64,000 nt of DNA from Papaver somniferum (GCF_003573695.1 NC_039359.1:158340210-158404209), one strand, 5' to 3'. Shown: positions 9,880 to 21,061, counted from the stretch's first letter. Notes: generated by a model not told the origin, from the sequence alone. Numbers and translations: made by a program.

Positions 9880-10140
9880 GACAAACCATTTTCAGCTTTA
9901 CATTTTATCAGTCAGCTAGTAGTTTCACTATCGTCAGCCACTCAGTTAGGACCTTCCCCAAGTGTATGATCAACCCAAACTGATGGACTAATAGTTCAGC
10001 AGAGGAGATGCTAAGCCAAATAAACAGACTAGATATGTAGTAATGGTGTGTGTGTGTTATGACGTGTATCACTGATTACCAATGTGCATCAGATGTCGTA
10101 GGACCCAAACATTTAACAAAACAAATCCTAGCATGTATTA
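9880..10140. repeat. Second copy of the 3,780-4,145 segment
   Basis: 'agtttcactatcgtc', GATGCTAAGCCAAATAAACAG, TAATGGTGTGTGTG, ATTACCAATGTGCATCA and 'aacaaatcctag' follow the same order as 4,010-4,145. The two copies stand in the same orientation about 6 kb apart, which suggests a tandem duplication of the locus. Confidence 0.6.
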
Positions 10141-10305
10141 GATCACTTCATAATTAAAAATCCACAACTATTCTTTGTTAAAGGTAAGCCCAGAACTCAA
10201 ATCTAGCAATTTACCAACAGATTAGAAGCCATTTCCTTTGTTTGTTTTTTTAAACAATGGATAGCTTCAAGGAAAGATTTTAATTTACACTAGAAGTACA
10301 ATAAT

Positions 10306-10690
10306 GAAACTGAAAATAATTGTATTTAGAGTTGTAGTGCTATTCCTATATACCTCATCAAACTGCAGATTTGGTGTTTAGATTAATGACAATAAGAAGA
10401 TGACAACCGCCATCCCAATTATGAATTCAAATAAGATCAGATAGACAAAAGCCAACTCAAATCAGCTTTCAAAAACTTACTTTAATCGCCTCAGACATTA
10501 AACATTCGGGAATTGAGATGGTTTTTAAGTCCATTAGATGAACATGAAGGTCATATCGGTGTAATCAAAACATGCAGTATAACCAAAAACTGAAATAACT
10601 GTATTTAGAGTTGTACAGGTACTGATGTTTCTATATACCTCATAAAACTGCCAGGTAATTTGATGTTTCTCCATCTTCCTCTTCCACGAC
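10306..10690. repeat. Local direct duplication
   Basis: GTATTTAGAGTTGT followed by a short spacer and CTATATACCTCATCAAACTGC (about 10,322-10,372) recurs as the same pair at about 10,600-10,652. The copies are imperfect, with about 270 bases between starts. No reading frame is supported here. Confidence 0.6.
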
Positions 10691-10792
10691 AATGAGCATC
10701 AATCTAATCCATAAGAGGCATTTTGTTGTTTCCCACTGATTGATTAAGCTGATCTTGAGATGCTTTTTTAATATATTTCGAAGCTCAGATCT

Positions 10793-10818
10793 AAGAAGAA
10801 GAAGAAGAAGAAGAAGAG
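10793..10818. repeat. (AAG)n microsatellite
   Basis: About eight AAG triplets in a row, ending in GAGAAAACC. Confidence 0.9.
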
Positions 10819-11299
10819 AAAACCATCCTGGGGTTTTCAAGTAACAGTGGTCTCACTGAGTTTTGGAGCGGAGATTTCTGAAATTTTGAATCCCAACTTC
10901 ATTCATATACCACTTCTAATTACACCTCATTTGTATCGGATTTAGTATGGGCTATTATGTCGTGGTCTTGGGCTGTTTGTTGTATTAATCAGCCTCTTTG
11001 GATTGGATACTAGAAGCATAAACTGGATGACTGCTGCCACGGTGGGGCGGACGACCGAAAGAATTGCCACAAAGCTAAATTTTGCAGAAATGAAGGCCGA
11101 AAAAAGAAAACAAAAATGCATATTGATGGCTCTTGACTGATGCTTCCAAATTGCTCGATGTCACAAGGATTGCACAAGAATAAATTGTGACAGCCTACTT
11201 TTACTGGATATCCATTATTTTTTGTTTTATCGAATGTAAATTGTGTTTCTTTTCAAAGAGAACTCGAGTATTATCACTACCAAATGATAGCTTGTCGAT
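10819..11299. other. Unassigned stretch
   Basis: No gene, RNA or repeat was recognised between the microsatellite and the LTR that ends at 13,100. Confidence 0.35.
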
Positions 11300-13100
11300 C
11301 TAAATACCACTACTAATAACAAGTCTATCAAAAGATAAACTAGATCTAGTCGGATCTTATCCGATGTGCGCGAAGCAAATCACAATGATACAAAACCAAT
11401 AACAAAAATTTATTTTTCTTCAAATCTTCAATAGTCTTTCTGTACCTGCAGAATAACAAACTAGATTCCAACTTATGATCGATCACGCACATAATTGAGC
11501 ATGTTAACAATGGATGATAACAAAACAATGTCAGATATATAGATAGATCTGAACTACCGTTAATCTCTTGATCAAGTTTGAGTGACCTTGTATCAGAAGA
11601 TAAGGCTCTCAAGAATAATCAAACTAGATGCAATCAAGAGTTAACAACCGTTAGTCAATCAAATAAATAATTGAAAACTAAAATAATAATGCAATTGTAG
11701 TTTCCCACCAACGATAATAATAGAAAGCTTTTTGATCCCCAAAGAAGTCTTTAAACTAGTGGACGTAAGAGATTTCGCGTAATTAAGTTACTCTCCTATC
11801 TAAGATATTATTACAAGTAATACTATTTGTCGACTACAACAGTGACTACGAAACGAAGTGCCTGTCTCAGGATAAGTTTGTAAGAATGACAAACTTCACT
11901 ATTTGTAAACCAAGTTAGTTTGGACACCAAGGAATTTCCATAACCGAAAATATACTCAAGATATGCAATAAAGCACATAACTAATTCGGTTTTGTTTTAT
12001 TCCAACCAATATCCAATTATACAACTGAAATGTCTCTTGGACAACTCAATACTAGCTCGCACTTAAGTAATATACCTTTTTAGAGATATATTTTGCTTGA
12101 TGGTAAAACAAAACATATTAATTCGAAAATATCAAAAAGATTCTCTGCTATTTTTGTTTGGCATCTCCTAATATCTTTGAAGAATTAATAAATAAGATTT
12201 CAGCACATGTTCAAATTACTAATTTTGTCAACGTCTTGAACTTTTTCTATTTTGCAAACCCAATTTCCAAATCACATAAACCATAAAGTGTATGTGACTT
12301 AGAGAAATCGGTTTTGCCTATTTGGACCAGTTCTACCTTGACTCCCAACATGGGTTAAGATCGGTTCTACCTTGACTCCCAACATAAGTAGGGATATGTT
12401 CTACCTTGACTCCCAATATAAGTAATGGTCGTTTATACCTTGATTCCCTATGTAGGTTAGTATCGGTCCAACCTTAAGATCTTCAATGAAAACCGAACCT
12501 ATAATCCTCTTGATTTCTTTAAAGTACGAAACGAGTTCGTAAACCTACTTCCTTAAACTCGTGTCATTAAACATAGTTTTCTAGGCATGAAATCAAAGAT
12601 ATGTTCACTATGCAATCTAGTAACGAGGTACAAATATTATGTTGATGTCGCAATAACAAATATCAAAAGATAAGCATTATACTTCGTAATTCAGTATACC
12701 AATGTAAAGCATTCATCACTATTGATATCTTGTTCCTTGACACTTTGATCACAATATGATGATCAAGTCTCTTATACTAGGGTTTATGTATATAACTTCG
12801 CATGCTATGTTTTCAATGTGAAACAACTTGAAAGCTTACGATATAGAAATGGAAACAAGTCAAGTCATGTATTACAAATCTCAAAGAAAAAAGATGATGT
12901 CATTGTTGATGTCGATAAGTCTTCGGAATCTTCAAGTCTTCACAGTAATACTTGTATGTTTCGGCATTTCTAGACTTCGTAGTCTAACCTAACAAAGTGG
13001 ACTCTAGCTAATCAAGTGACTTATGAGTTTGATTCTAAAAATATGACAATCAACCTTGACATGCCAATGCTTGGTGGGTTCAACTAAGTAGTGCTCTAAC
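11300..13100 (-). mobile_element. LTR of an unrelated copia element (D)
   Basis: Read on the minus strand from 13,100 it begins GTTAGAGCACTACTTAGTTG, the usual start form of long copia LTRs in this window, and continues with plant LTR-like text and no coding capacity. The lower boundary is not clear. It carries a 34-bp tandem array. Element A's 3' LTR begins immediately at 13,101. Its sequence does not match the LTR of element C, so D and C are probably different elements. Confidence 0.55.
12331..12476. repeat. 34-bp tandem array, about 4.3 copies
   Basis: The core TTCTACCTTGACTCCC starts at 12,331, 12,365 and 12,399. Degraded copies start at 12,433 and 12,467. The period is exactly 34 throughout, and divergence increases toward the right. 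It lies inside LTR D. Confidence 0.9.
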
Positions 13101-13753
13101 TGAAAAAGCGTGGGTCTAACAACACCACCCAATATTTTGCTTAGCAATCTGTACGGACTAACTCCGAAATACTTTGCTAGAGAATCAACTAGACAGTCAG
13201 ACTCAATCTAGATAAAATTATCTCAAGGAGTTAATATCTCTCTCTTGATTTGATTTCTACTCAAGCTAAAAACAATAGCGAGTCTTTATCAAATACAAGG
13301 AATAACTTGGACGGTACCAAAGACCAATGTCCAAGGATCAATCAACAACCAAAGGTCGGATTTCTAATTGATGATCACGAACGCATAACCTGTATTATTT
13401 CAATTATATAACAAATATAACGTGGAAAAGAAATAACACAGACACCAGAAGTTTTATTAACGAGGAAACCGCAAATGCAGAAAAACTCCGGGACCTAGTC
13501 CAGATTGAATACACACTGTATCAAGCCGCTACAGACACTAGCCTACTCCAAGCTAACTTCGGACTAGACTATAGTTGAACCCCAATCAGTCTCCCACCGA
13601 TCCAAGGTACAGTTGTACTCCTACGTCTCTGATCCTAGCAGGATAATGCACACTTGATTCCCTTAGCTGATCTCACCCACAACCAAGAGTTGCTGCAACC
13701 CAAAATCGCAGACTTGATAATAAACAAATCTGTCTCACACAGAAAAGTCTATC

Positions 13754-13769
13754 AAAGGATAAATCTGTC
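13754..13769. repeat. LINE target-site duplication, left copy
   Basis: AAAGGATAAATCTGTC here and AAAGGATAAATTTGTC at 16,924-16,939 (15 of 16 equal). The sequence belongs to the copia LTR and is found single in the other LTR copies, e.g. near 49,580. Confidence 0.92.
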
Positions 13770-13770
13770 A

Positions 13771-14634
13771 ATTTTTCAGAAAGACTTTTGGAGAGACAAA
13801 TCTCGTCTCAACTGGGTTAAAGATGGTGATGCTTGCACTAAGTTTTTCTATACGTATGCGAATATCAGAGCTGCCACAAATAAGTTAACTCATCTTAAGG
13901 CAGATAATGAGTTATTAATTTCTCATGACGATGTTTCTAATCATGTGGTTTCCTATTTCCAGAACTTGTATGCTAGTAATACTGGAGCTTCCTTTTCTGA
14001 CTTCATCTCCAGAAATATCCACAATTCGTTGTCTCATGATGAGAACAGTTCTCTCACTGCCTTGCCTGATAAGTTTGAGATCAAAGCGGTTGTTGATGGA
14101 ATGAATGCGAACGGTGCTCCCGGTCCCGATGGTTTTAGTGGTATTTTCTTGACCTCATTCTGGGACATAGTTGGTACTGATGTGATTAACTCAGTTCAAT
14201 TTTTCTTCCAAAATGGTTGGCTTCTTTCTAATGCTAATCCTAGCCATGTGATCATCATTCCTAAAGAGCCAGGTGCGGACGTGATTGAAAAATTTCGACC
14301 CATAGCTCTGAGTAACTTCCACTTCAAGATTATTGGCAAGATTTTATCCAGTCTCCTTAGCCCAATTGCATCTAGAATTATCTCTCCGCAGCAGAGAGAT
14401 TTTCTAAAAGACAGAAGTATATTTGATTTCATTGGTATTACTTCAGAAGCTATAAATATGCTTGATTATAAAACTTTTGGAGGTAACATAGCTCCCAAAT
14501 TTGACATTCGTAAAGCGTTCGATACCCTTGATTGGGAGTTCCTTCTTCAGTCACTTAAGAGCTATGGTTTCTGTGACAAATTTGTTGGCTGGATTCGTGT
14601 TATTCTGCATTCGGAAAGACTTCCATTGTGGTGA
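13771..14634 (+). CDS. LINE reverse transcriptase, first part (broken)
   Basis: The frame enters from the copia LTR at 13,770, so any upstream start codon belongs to LTR sequence and not to the LINE. It shows the pre-RT motif SRLNWVKDGDACTKFF, then RT motifs APGPDGFSGIF, IIPKEPGADVIEKFRPIALS, and motif A with its catalytic Asp in KFDIRKAFDTLDWEFL. It ends at 14,634 because of a frame change near 14,620, beyond which RT continues in another frame. The enzyme would copy LINE RNA at a nicked target. Confidence 0.9.
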   Translation: MFQKDFWRDKSRLNWVKDGDACTKFFYTYANIRAATNKLTHLKADNELLISHDDVSNHVVSYFQNLYASNTGASFSDFISRNIHNSLSHDENSSLTALPDKFEIKAVVDGMNANGAPGPDGFSGIFLTSFWDIVGTDVINSVQFFFQNGWLLSNANPSHVIIIPKEPGADVIEKFRPIALSNFHFKIIGKILSSLLSPIASRIISPQQRDFLKDRSIFDFIGITSEAINMLDYKTFGGNIAPKFDIRKAFDTLDWEFLLQSLKSYGFCDKFVGWIRVILHSERLPLW

Positions 14635-14830
14635 TGGCAAGGCTATGGGTTACTTCGGTTGCACTAGGGGTGTTTGGCAAGGAGACCCTCTCTCCCCGAT
14701 ATTATTTTGCTTAGCTGAGGATGTTTTGAGCTGTGCTATTACTAATGCTATTAAGCAGGGTTTGGTGCATCATATCTTCTCTCCGAGAGGTACAATTCCC
14801 CCTTCTCACTATTATATGAAGATGAAATCA
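14620..14830 (+). pseudogene. LINE reverse transcriptase, middle part
   Basis: Frame 2 of the LINE RT: GYFGCTRGVWQGDPLSPILF, the motif B region (GVRQGDPLSP is usual; here Arg is Trp), then AEDVLSCAITNAIKQGL. The frame is lost again just before the catalytic motif C. No start codon belongs to it. Confidence 0.88.
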
Positions 14831-16080
14831 TGGTGTTTTGTAGAGGCACTAAACGTGATGTGCAGGCGCTCATGAATATCTTTGAGGAATATGGTCAAAA
14901 TTCAGGCCAATTCATTAGTGCTGCTAAGTGCACTATCTATTCTCGTAAGCATATTACTGATAGAATCAACTCTATTGAGGCAATTCATAATATCCTTTGG
15001 GGTACTCTTCCGTTTAGATATCTTGGGGTTCCTATCTTTCAAGGTAAACCAAGAGCTTCTCATTTTAATGATATCATGGATAGAATCAAGATTAAATTTG
15101 CGGCTTGGAAGGGTAAATCTTCATATATGATGGGAAGGGTTGAGCTTGTCAAAACGGTGATAGCTAGCTCGGCTTTATATATCTTTCACGTTTACAAATG
15201 GCATGTTTCTTGCATACAGACTATGGAAAGATGGATTCGGAATTTTGTGTGGTTTGGTGACATTAATGTCACTCATCATAACTCGGTAGCTTGGGAGAAG
15301 GTGTGTCTCCCTGTGAATGAAGGGGGGATGGGTATTAAATCTTTAAAGAGTTTAAATGATGCAGCTCTTATGAAAATGGTTTGGAAAACTATGACGAAAA
15401 ACTCAATATTTGGGAATTTTGTTAAAACTCGTTTTATTGGTGCTTCTTACAAAAAATCTTCTGTTTGGAATGGTTTTAAAGAGCAATGGGGCGTGATTCA
15501 AGACAATCTTATTTGGCTCGCCGGTAATGGAACAAGAATTGATTTCTGGAATGACACTTGGTGTTCTAATATGGACTTGTCTATTGCAGAGTATCTGGAG
15601 TTAGATAAGTCGAACTTACATAATTCTGTGGCGGATTTTATTGCTGATGGGGTGTGGCAGATACCGAACTACATGCCGGAGCTAGAGGGTAATGTTCTGC
15701 AGTTGATCAGAGAAACACCGTTTTCTGCTCATACTGATGATAAACAAGTTTGGATGGCGAGCAAATCTAGAGACATCACGATGCGAGAGGCCTATGATTA
15801 CCGTAGACCAAAGGAGGTTGCTAATCTGGATTTTAGTGACTTATGGGCTGTAAAAGTTCCTCCGAGACGTGCTTGTACTGTCTGGAAACTTTTGCACAAC
15901 AGAATTTCCACGGACGATAATGTGAAATACCATGGAGTGGATGCGGCAAACTGTTGTCTCTTATGTGTCACTTCCTGTTGTGATGAAACCCAAAACCATC
16001 TTTTCTTCACATGTTTCTTTGCTAACTATTTGTGGAGATGGATTACGCAGGTCTTTAGGCATCAACTAGATTGTGGCTAA
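14810..16080 (+). CDS. LINE RT C-terminal part and zf-RVT
   Basis: In frame 1 the motif C position reads YEDE where plant LINEs have YADD or FADD, so the catalytic Asp pair is altered. The thumb and connection follow: LPFRYLGVPIFQGKPR, WKGKSSYMMGRVELVKTVI, VCLPVNEGGMGIKSLKSLND, and IDFWNDTWC. Near 15,880-16,060 lies a zf-RVT-like Cys/His block (VWKLLHNRIST, CCLLCVTSCCDETQNHLFFTC). The frame ends at 16,080. Confidence 0.88.
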
Positions 16081-16784
16081 TATGGTTTTGCCGCAACAAA
16101 ATTAGGTTCGGGTTTCGTACTACTTCGCTGGATCAGGCAATTAAGCATCTGAAAAGCCTTATTGTGGAATCTAGCAAACACAGTGGAGGTTTTTCTTTTT
16201 ATACTTCTGCTGACAAACTTGTTCTGGATTTTCTGGGAATTAAAAGACGTTCTCCGAAAATGCCAAAAGCTATTTTGGTGAAATGGCAGCCTCCGACCCC
16301 TGGCTGGTTTAAAGCTAACATCGGTGGTTGCTCCTTTGGCAACCCTGGTCCATCTGGTTGTAGGGTGGTTTTTCGTGATTCTCATGGCCTCATCAAAGGT
16401 TGTCTTGCGCAAAATCTAGGGGTCAATAACTCAGTTCACGCTGAATTGTGGGGTGCAATTCATGCGATCAGGTTAGCCTGCGCAAAAGGTATACATAAGC
16501 TTTGGTTGGAGTGTGATTCTACTTTTGTCTTACAAGCTTTGAAGAATCCTGACTTAGTACCTTGGAAGCTTTCTACGCATTGGAAGAATTGTTTAAATTT
16601 CGTGGCTTCAATTCAAGTGTTTTATACTCACATTTATCGTGAGGGCAATTCGGTGGCTGATATCTTGGAAAAACGTGTAGCCATGGGTGAGTTTTGTTGG
16701 TGGAATGAACCTCCAAATATCATTAGAAGGAAGGCGCTCATTGATAATTCTATTCTTCCGTTGTATAGATTTCGTAATATGTAG
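16071..16784 (+). CDS. LINE RNase H domain (broken)
   Basis: In frame 3 after another frame change: IWFCRNKIRF linker, WQPPTPGWFKANIGGCS, GNPGPSGCRVVFRD, HAELWGAIHAIRLA, LWLECDSTFVLQAL, REGNSVADILEKR. Catalytic Glu (HAE), Asp (ECDS) and Asp (VAD) are present. The first catalytic Asp (usual N-T-D-G) is Gly (NIGG), so the domain would be inactive. The stop at 16,782-16,784 is followed by the LINE 3' untranslated region. Confidence 0.88.
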   Translation: MWLIWFCRNKIRFGFRTTSLDQAIKHLKSLIVESSKHSGGFSFYTSADKLVLDFLGIKRRSPKMPKAILVKWQPPTPGWFKANIGGCSFGNPGPSGCRVVFRDSHGLIKGCLAQNLGVNNSVHAELWGAIHAIRLACAKGIHKLWLECDSTFVLQALKNPDLVPWKLSTHWKNCLNFVASIQVFYTHIYREGNSVADILEKRVAMGEFCWWNEPPNIIRRKALIDNSILPLYRFRNM

Positions 16785-16923
16785 TTGCTAGGCCTGTTTC
16801 TCTTTTCTTTTCTTCTTATTCTTGTCTTATTGGAGGTAAGGCCTAGTCCCCCTCTTCTTTTTTCTTGATTTTAATAAATTTGCTACCCAGTGTGCCTTTG
16901 CCATGGGTAGTTTCTTGAAAAAA
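16785..16923 (+). other. LINE 3' untranslated tail
   Basis: A pyrimidine-rich stretch, then AATAAATTTGCTACCCAGTG and CATGGGTAGTTTCTTG, which can fold through TACCC/GGGTA, and a short poly(A). The tail resembles the end of the retroposon at 3,440-3,506. Confidence 0.8.
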
Positions 16924-16939
16924 AAAGGATAAATTTGTC
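16924..16939. repeat. LINE target-site duplication, right copy
   Basis: AAAGGATAAATTTGTC, pairing with 13,754-13,769. The A run of the LINE tail merges into it. Confidence 0.9.
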
Positions 16940-17390
16940 TCCCACAGAAAAACCCTAGGTTTTGTTCCGTCTTAAGATATAAAATCAAGGTTCACAGGAA
17001 CCAATTGATAATCCGGTCTTATATTCCAAAAGAACAGCCTAGATTAATCAATCACCTCTCTACAATCCTTCCTGACTACACAGGCGGTTTGTTGAGGAAT
17101 CACAAACAGTGAGACGAAGATGTTTGTGACTTCTTTATCTTGCCTATCGGAGAACTCTCACGATCTCAAGCCAATCAATAGATTGTACTCATACGATAGA
17201 AGATGCAAGATCAGATCACACAACGGCGATAAAAGTAGTATCGGTCTGGTTTCACAATCCCAATGCAGTCTTTAAGTCGTTAACCTGGTTTTAGAGAAGA
17301 ACACCAAAGTTTAAAGGAGATTCGACTCTAGCGAGCGCACTAGTATCACACAGATGTGTGGGGATTGGTTTTGCACAATGCTAGAGGTTT

Positions 17391-17400
17391 CCTTTATATA
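17391..17400 (-). promoter_or_regulatory. TATA box of element A 3' LTR
   Basis: TATATAAAGG on the minus strand, at the position conserved in every LTR of this family (36,125-36,134; 50,053-50,062; 55,619-55,628; 62,521-62,530). Confidence 0.75.
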
Positions 17401-17869
17401 GCCTTCAAATCAGGGTTTTTCCTTGTTACAAAGCAATTAATATTCACCGTTAGATGAAAACCTGATTTAGATTCAAGCTAATATTTCTGAACCGTTAGAT
17501 CAAAAACTTAGCTTGTCACACACACTTGGGTAGATGTTTACTGGGTTTTCGAAAACCATGCCCAAACGTGTACGTGTATGTTGGTTCAACATAGTAACCC
17601 AAAAGGTTAACCATATGAGCATTTCATATTAACCTTGTTCTTCTTCACCATAACTAGTTTAATTGACTCAAATGAACTAGTTAGAGAGTTGTTCAATTGC
17701 TATGAGATAATATGTAACTACACGGACACAACTGAAACAAAGATGATTCGATTAGATTGAATCGGCTCATGAACTTTATAGCCACGGTTTGCATAAAGCA
17801 TTCCTTAGTAATTTAAGTTTCATGTTCAGAGCACATCTTTAGATCATAACCACTTAAGCTCACAAACAA

Positions 17870-18051
17870 GCTCGCGGACTTAAGGCAACCGACAGAGTTT
17901 TCCAAACTCAGTGGAAAATCTCGGAAAAGAGACTTCCGCCAGTTCGCGGACTAGGTTTGTGGACTGAGTTCGCGGACTAACACGCAAGCGAGTTTTTGGA
18001 AAATCCCAGCAGAAATTCTCGGTAAGAGAACTTCCGTCAGTTCGCGGACTT
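17870..18051 (-). promoter_or_regulatory. U3 array of GTTCGCGGAC elements
   Basis: Five copies of a GTTCGCGGAC-type site; three of them (17,942, 17,955 and 17,968) form an exact 13-bp tandem. It lies in the U3 upstream of the TATA box on the transcribed strand, where LTR enhancers sit. Related arrays occur in each LTR of the family. The binding factor is unknown. Confidence 0.6.
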
Positions 18052-18651
18052 GGCAAAGCCAATTCCTCCGGTTTCTCTCAATCAACAAAGTTCGAAAACT
18101 TAGGATTAAGGAATACATGGTTATGTAATCTAAACTCTCATTGAGACATTCTCAGAGGACGTTATATAGTCATTATTCACAGACCGTTTCACGTCAGAGA
18201 AATTCTCAAAGTAATTGAAACTTTTCATGACTTTCGTCACTAAGTGAGATAAACTTGATCAAAGCGAAACGCTTTACCAACACATGATTTCGAGATATAG
18301 ATAGGCTTGATATACTCGGCTCGAAATATCAAATGTCTATGATCCAGTCTATATAGCATACGACTTTTGTCTCATAAGAAGTAGGAGATAGAAGAGATAT
18401 ACTTTTGAGTGATAGATAAGTTCAAGTCTCCACATACCTTTTTGTTGATGAAGTTCCACGGTTCCTTGAGTAGATCTTTGTCGTTGTATGATGAATCACC
18501 ATGAAGTCCTTGAGCTCAACTACACTTTTCTATCTAGTCCGAGACTTAGATATGTAGACTATAAATCAAGACTCATAGTTTTGATCACTAACATTGACAA
18601 ACATGCTTGAGATAGCAACGCATGCGAGGTCGACCGAGCTATGCTCTAACA

Positions 18652-18663
18652 ATCTCCCCCTTT
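18652..18663 (-). promoter_or_regulatory. Polypurine tract of element A
   Basis: On the minus strand AAAGGGGGAGAT directly precedes the LTR start TGTTAGAGC. This is the plus-strand primer of the retroelement. Confidence 0.88.
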
Positions 18664-20470
18664 GTCAATTTTAGTGACAAAACTTTTAATACATATGGAA
18701 TACAAAAAAGATAAACTTTAGTGGCTCATATTCCATAGTCTAATCTTCAACGTTCTTTGAAATCTTCGTCCTTCCAAGTACTCCAATGATCCCAAAGGTT
18801 GTAAGTTTAGCATCACCGTTGTTGAAGATCAATAGCTATAACAATGAGAGAAATCGAGATTCTCGATCATCATTATACAATGACATAGTATTATTATGTA
18901 ACATCAAAGTCAAATTGCATCACGACTTTAACAATAATACTACGGTGATATGCATCACTCCCCCTTAGTCAATACTCCATCTCACATGGAAACCACTCCC
19001 CCTTACACAATGATCCGAAAACCATATGTATACGTAGTAGAAGTACACATTAATTCTCCCCTTTTTTGTCAATAAAATTGGCAAAGGTACAAGAACGGGA
19101 TCCTGATAAAATTTCCGAGAAGAGACGTTTCATAGACTAAAAGAAAAAAATACATGCCAACTTAATTTAGATGCAATCATAAAGTTGAAGCTAAATGCAT
19201 TCATCAAGGAGTTTTAAGATACAAGATAACCCCTATAAAATTCCATAGCCGCACACCCCGCAAGATATTACCATTAAGCACGAGTTCAACAGAACTCTCT
19301 CCCTTTTGATGTCATTCCCGAAAGAACAACAAGAGCGACCTTAGTTTCGAAAGAAAATAAGGATTTTTAATTGGACACCAAAAACCATATAAATGATTTT
19401 CTATATCCAAAACTCAACCAAATCAATCACAAGTAAACCCATTATCAATTTAATTGGATACGCAACTAAATCAAACCAAAAAAGTGATCAATTCAATTGA
19501 AAGTGCTCAACATAAGTAAATTTACGGAGCTACGACTAAGGTAATCATACGGATATGACTAACTTAATCATTCACATACTCAACATAAGGAAAAACCTTA
19601 CGGAATATACGACTATATCAACCAATAGAACATGGTTAGTATAGCCGTTCGTATACTCAACACAAGAACTTGTGGAATATATGAAAACTCAACTAGACTA
19701 ATTACAAGAGAACCCATAATTAATCTAATACAAACAACCAAACTAATCACGAAAGTAATCAATTTAATTGTCAAAGGATTTTCTCGACAAAAGAAGACTT
19801 TCCGAGAAAATAACTAAATAACCAACCAAGATGATTAATTTAGTTCATAATGCTCAACATATAGCATCTTATGGAACAACCAACAAAGCCAATAAGAATA
19901 ATCGACTTAGTTGTATCGTGCTCAACATAAGACACACAATGGAGCCTTCATGGTAAAACATAACAAAATGGATCAATGAAGATCAATACCGTGGATAACA
20001 TATAAGGATCTATTTTATTTTCCATCATAACGACATAATAGACTTTATCCTTGTCAAACAAAAGATTTTATCCAATTTTCCAGCAAATAAATGACTGCAT
20101 AGGCATAACTTTTGTAATTGTCAAAAGTCCATTAGTTCTTTCATCAATACGAATATCAATTTATGAACGACTTTACTTTTGACACAATATGGGACCTTCA
20201 AGTTCACGGATGCAAACAATACATATCCCATAAAAATATTGCAATACTTCAAAATCATAAAGATCAATACTACAATAACATCATCCTCTAAATATTTTTA
20301 GAATTTAAAACAATTAAACCTAAAAATATCACAAGAAGATGAAAACAAAAATAGCTATGTGTAGTCACAATCATCTATATTGAAAGCACTAGTTATTCTT
20401 CCAACTAATCCAAAAAAAAGACATACTAGGCATTAATGAATTTTTCAAAAGTTTCTTCAGAGAACTCTTT
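18664..20470 (-). other. Element A 3' noncoding region
   Basis: Long AT-rich region between the coding remnants and the polypurine tract, with no open frame of note. It matches the inverted text of B's 3' noncoding region (32,640-34,428). It carries degenerate repeats containing CTCAACATAAG at 19,506, 19,579, 19,656, 19,853 and 19,921 (spacing about 68-77 where adjacent). Confidence 0.7.
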
Positions 20471-20512
20471 CTCGTTATTGAAGAGTCCATTGACAAAGGG
20501 ATCATTCAACTC

Positions 20513-21061
20513 TTACAAATCTTTTGAAAACACTGTCAATTTACTAAGTTCCCTTTCTAGTTTTCGAACAGTGTTTGTAGATTGAGACATCATTCGTTCA
20601 TAGTGAATTATATCTTCTAAGGATGCAGCAATCTGAGATTTTAAGTTGTTCCTTTTGCTGATGAAATCCTTTACCAGGTTCCTGAAAATTTGCATCACTT
20701 TCATAAGAAGACAATAACCAGTTTAAGGAAGGATTTTTATCATCAATTGTATCATTTAATTTCTTCAAAATTGTGGAGGGAATTCCAGTACACCGACATA
20801 CGTTAGCTGCCATAGTTGCATTCCTTCTTGTGCTGCATCTAGTAACAGGTACCATGGAACAGAAACTTTTGAGATTCTACGTTTGCGAACGACTAAAACC
20901 CTGGAAAAACAAAAGCTTTTGTAATTTTTTAGAGAGTTATATAGGTAAAAACAAAAATAACCAAAAATACACTTCTTGAGCCAAAAGACGCAAATCCCCA
21001 TTTTCTCAAGACAAACATGGGGACGTGAACGTCTAGGGTTAGGTAGAAACGATGGGACCAA
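20513..21061 (-). pseudogene. Post-pol reading frame remnant with coiled coil
   Basis: The minus strand holds overlapping open frames: 21,061-20,765, 20,855-20,598 (starts MVPVTRCSTRRNATMAANV; contains IPSTILKKLNDTIDDKNPSL) and 20,704-20,513 (KDFISKRNNLKSQIAASLED, MMSQSTNTVRKLERELSKL). The last has a heptad pattern typical of a coiled coil. It seems one ancestral frame broken by shifts. It lies downstream of where pol should be, the position where SIRE-type copia elements often carry an extra, sometimes env-like, frame. No signal peptide or membrane segment is clear, so I do not assign a function. Confidence 0.45.

Larger units (their letters stand above)
13770..16923 (+). mobile_element. 5'-truncated L1-like LINE
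   Basis: An insert of 3,154 bases between a 16-bp target duplication, ending in a 3' untranslated tail and a short poly(A). It contains the ORF2 part from just before RT through zinc-knuckle-like zf-RVT and RNase H. ORF1 and the endonuclease are missing, as expected from incomplete reverse transcription. Three frame changes (near 14,620, 14,810 and 16,065) and active-site substitutions show that it is dead. The RNase H domain at the C-terminus marks it as one of the plant L1 clades that acquired this domain. Confidence 0.93.
13101..18651 (-). repeat. 3' LTR of element A, interrupted by a LINE
   Basis: On the minus strand it starts TGTTAGAGCATAGCTCGG at 18,651 and ends CGCTTTTTCA at 13,101. 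Removing the LINE and one copy of its target duplication leaves about 2,380 bases, close to the 2,411 bases of the 5' LTR at 48,923-51,333. The promoter TATATAAAGG lies at 17,391-17,400, and a 13-bp GTTCGCGGAC array lies at 17,870-18,051. Confidence 0.88.

Noticed and set aside
10640..10840. Minus-strand frame with a poly-Leu start, signal-peptide-like
   Set aside because: The Leu run comes from the (AAG)n microsatellite read as CTT; no domain follows.
12331..12476. CRISPR-like array
   Set aside because: Units are contiguous with no unique spacers of constant length, they decay steadily, and the DNA is a plant LTR.
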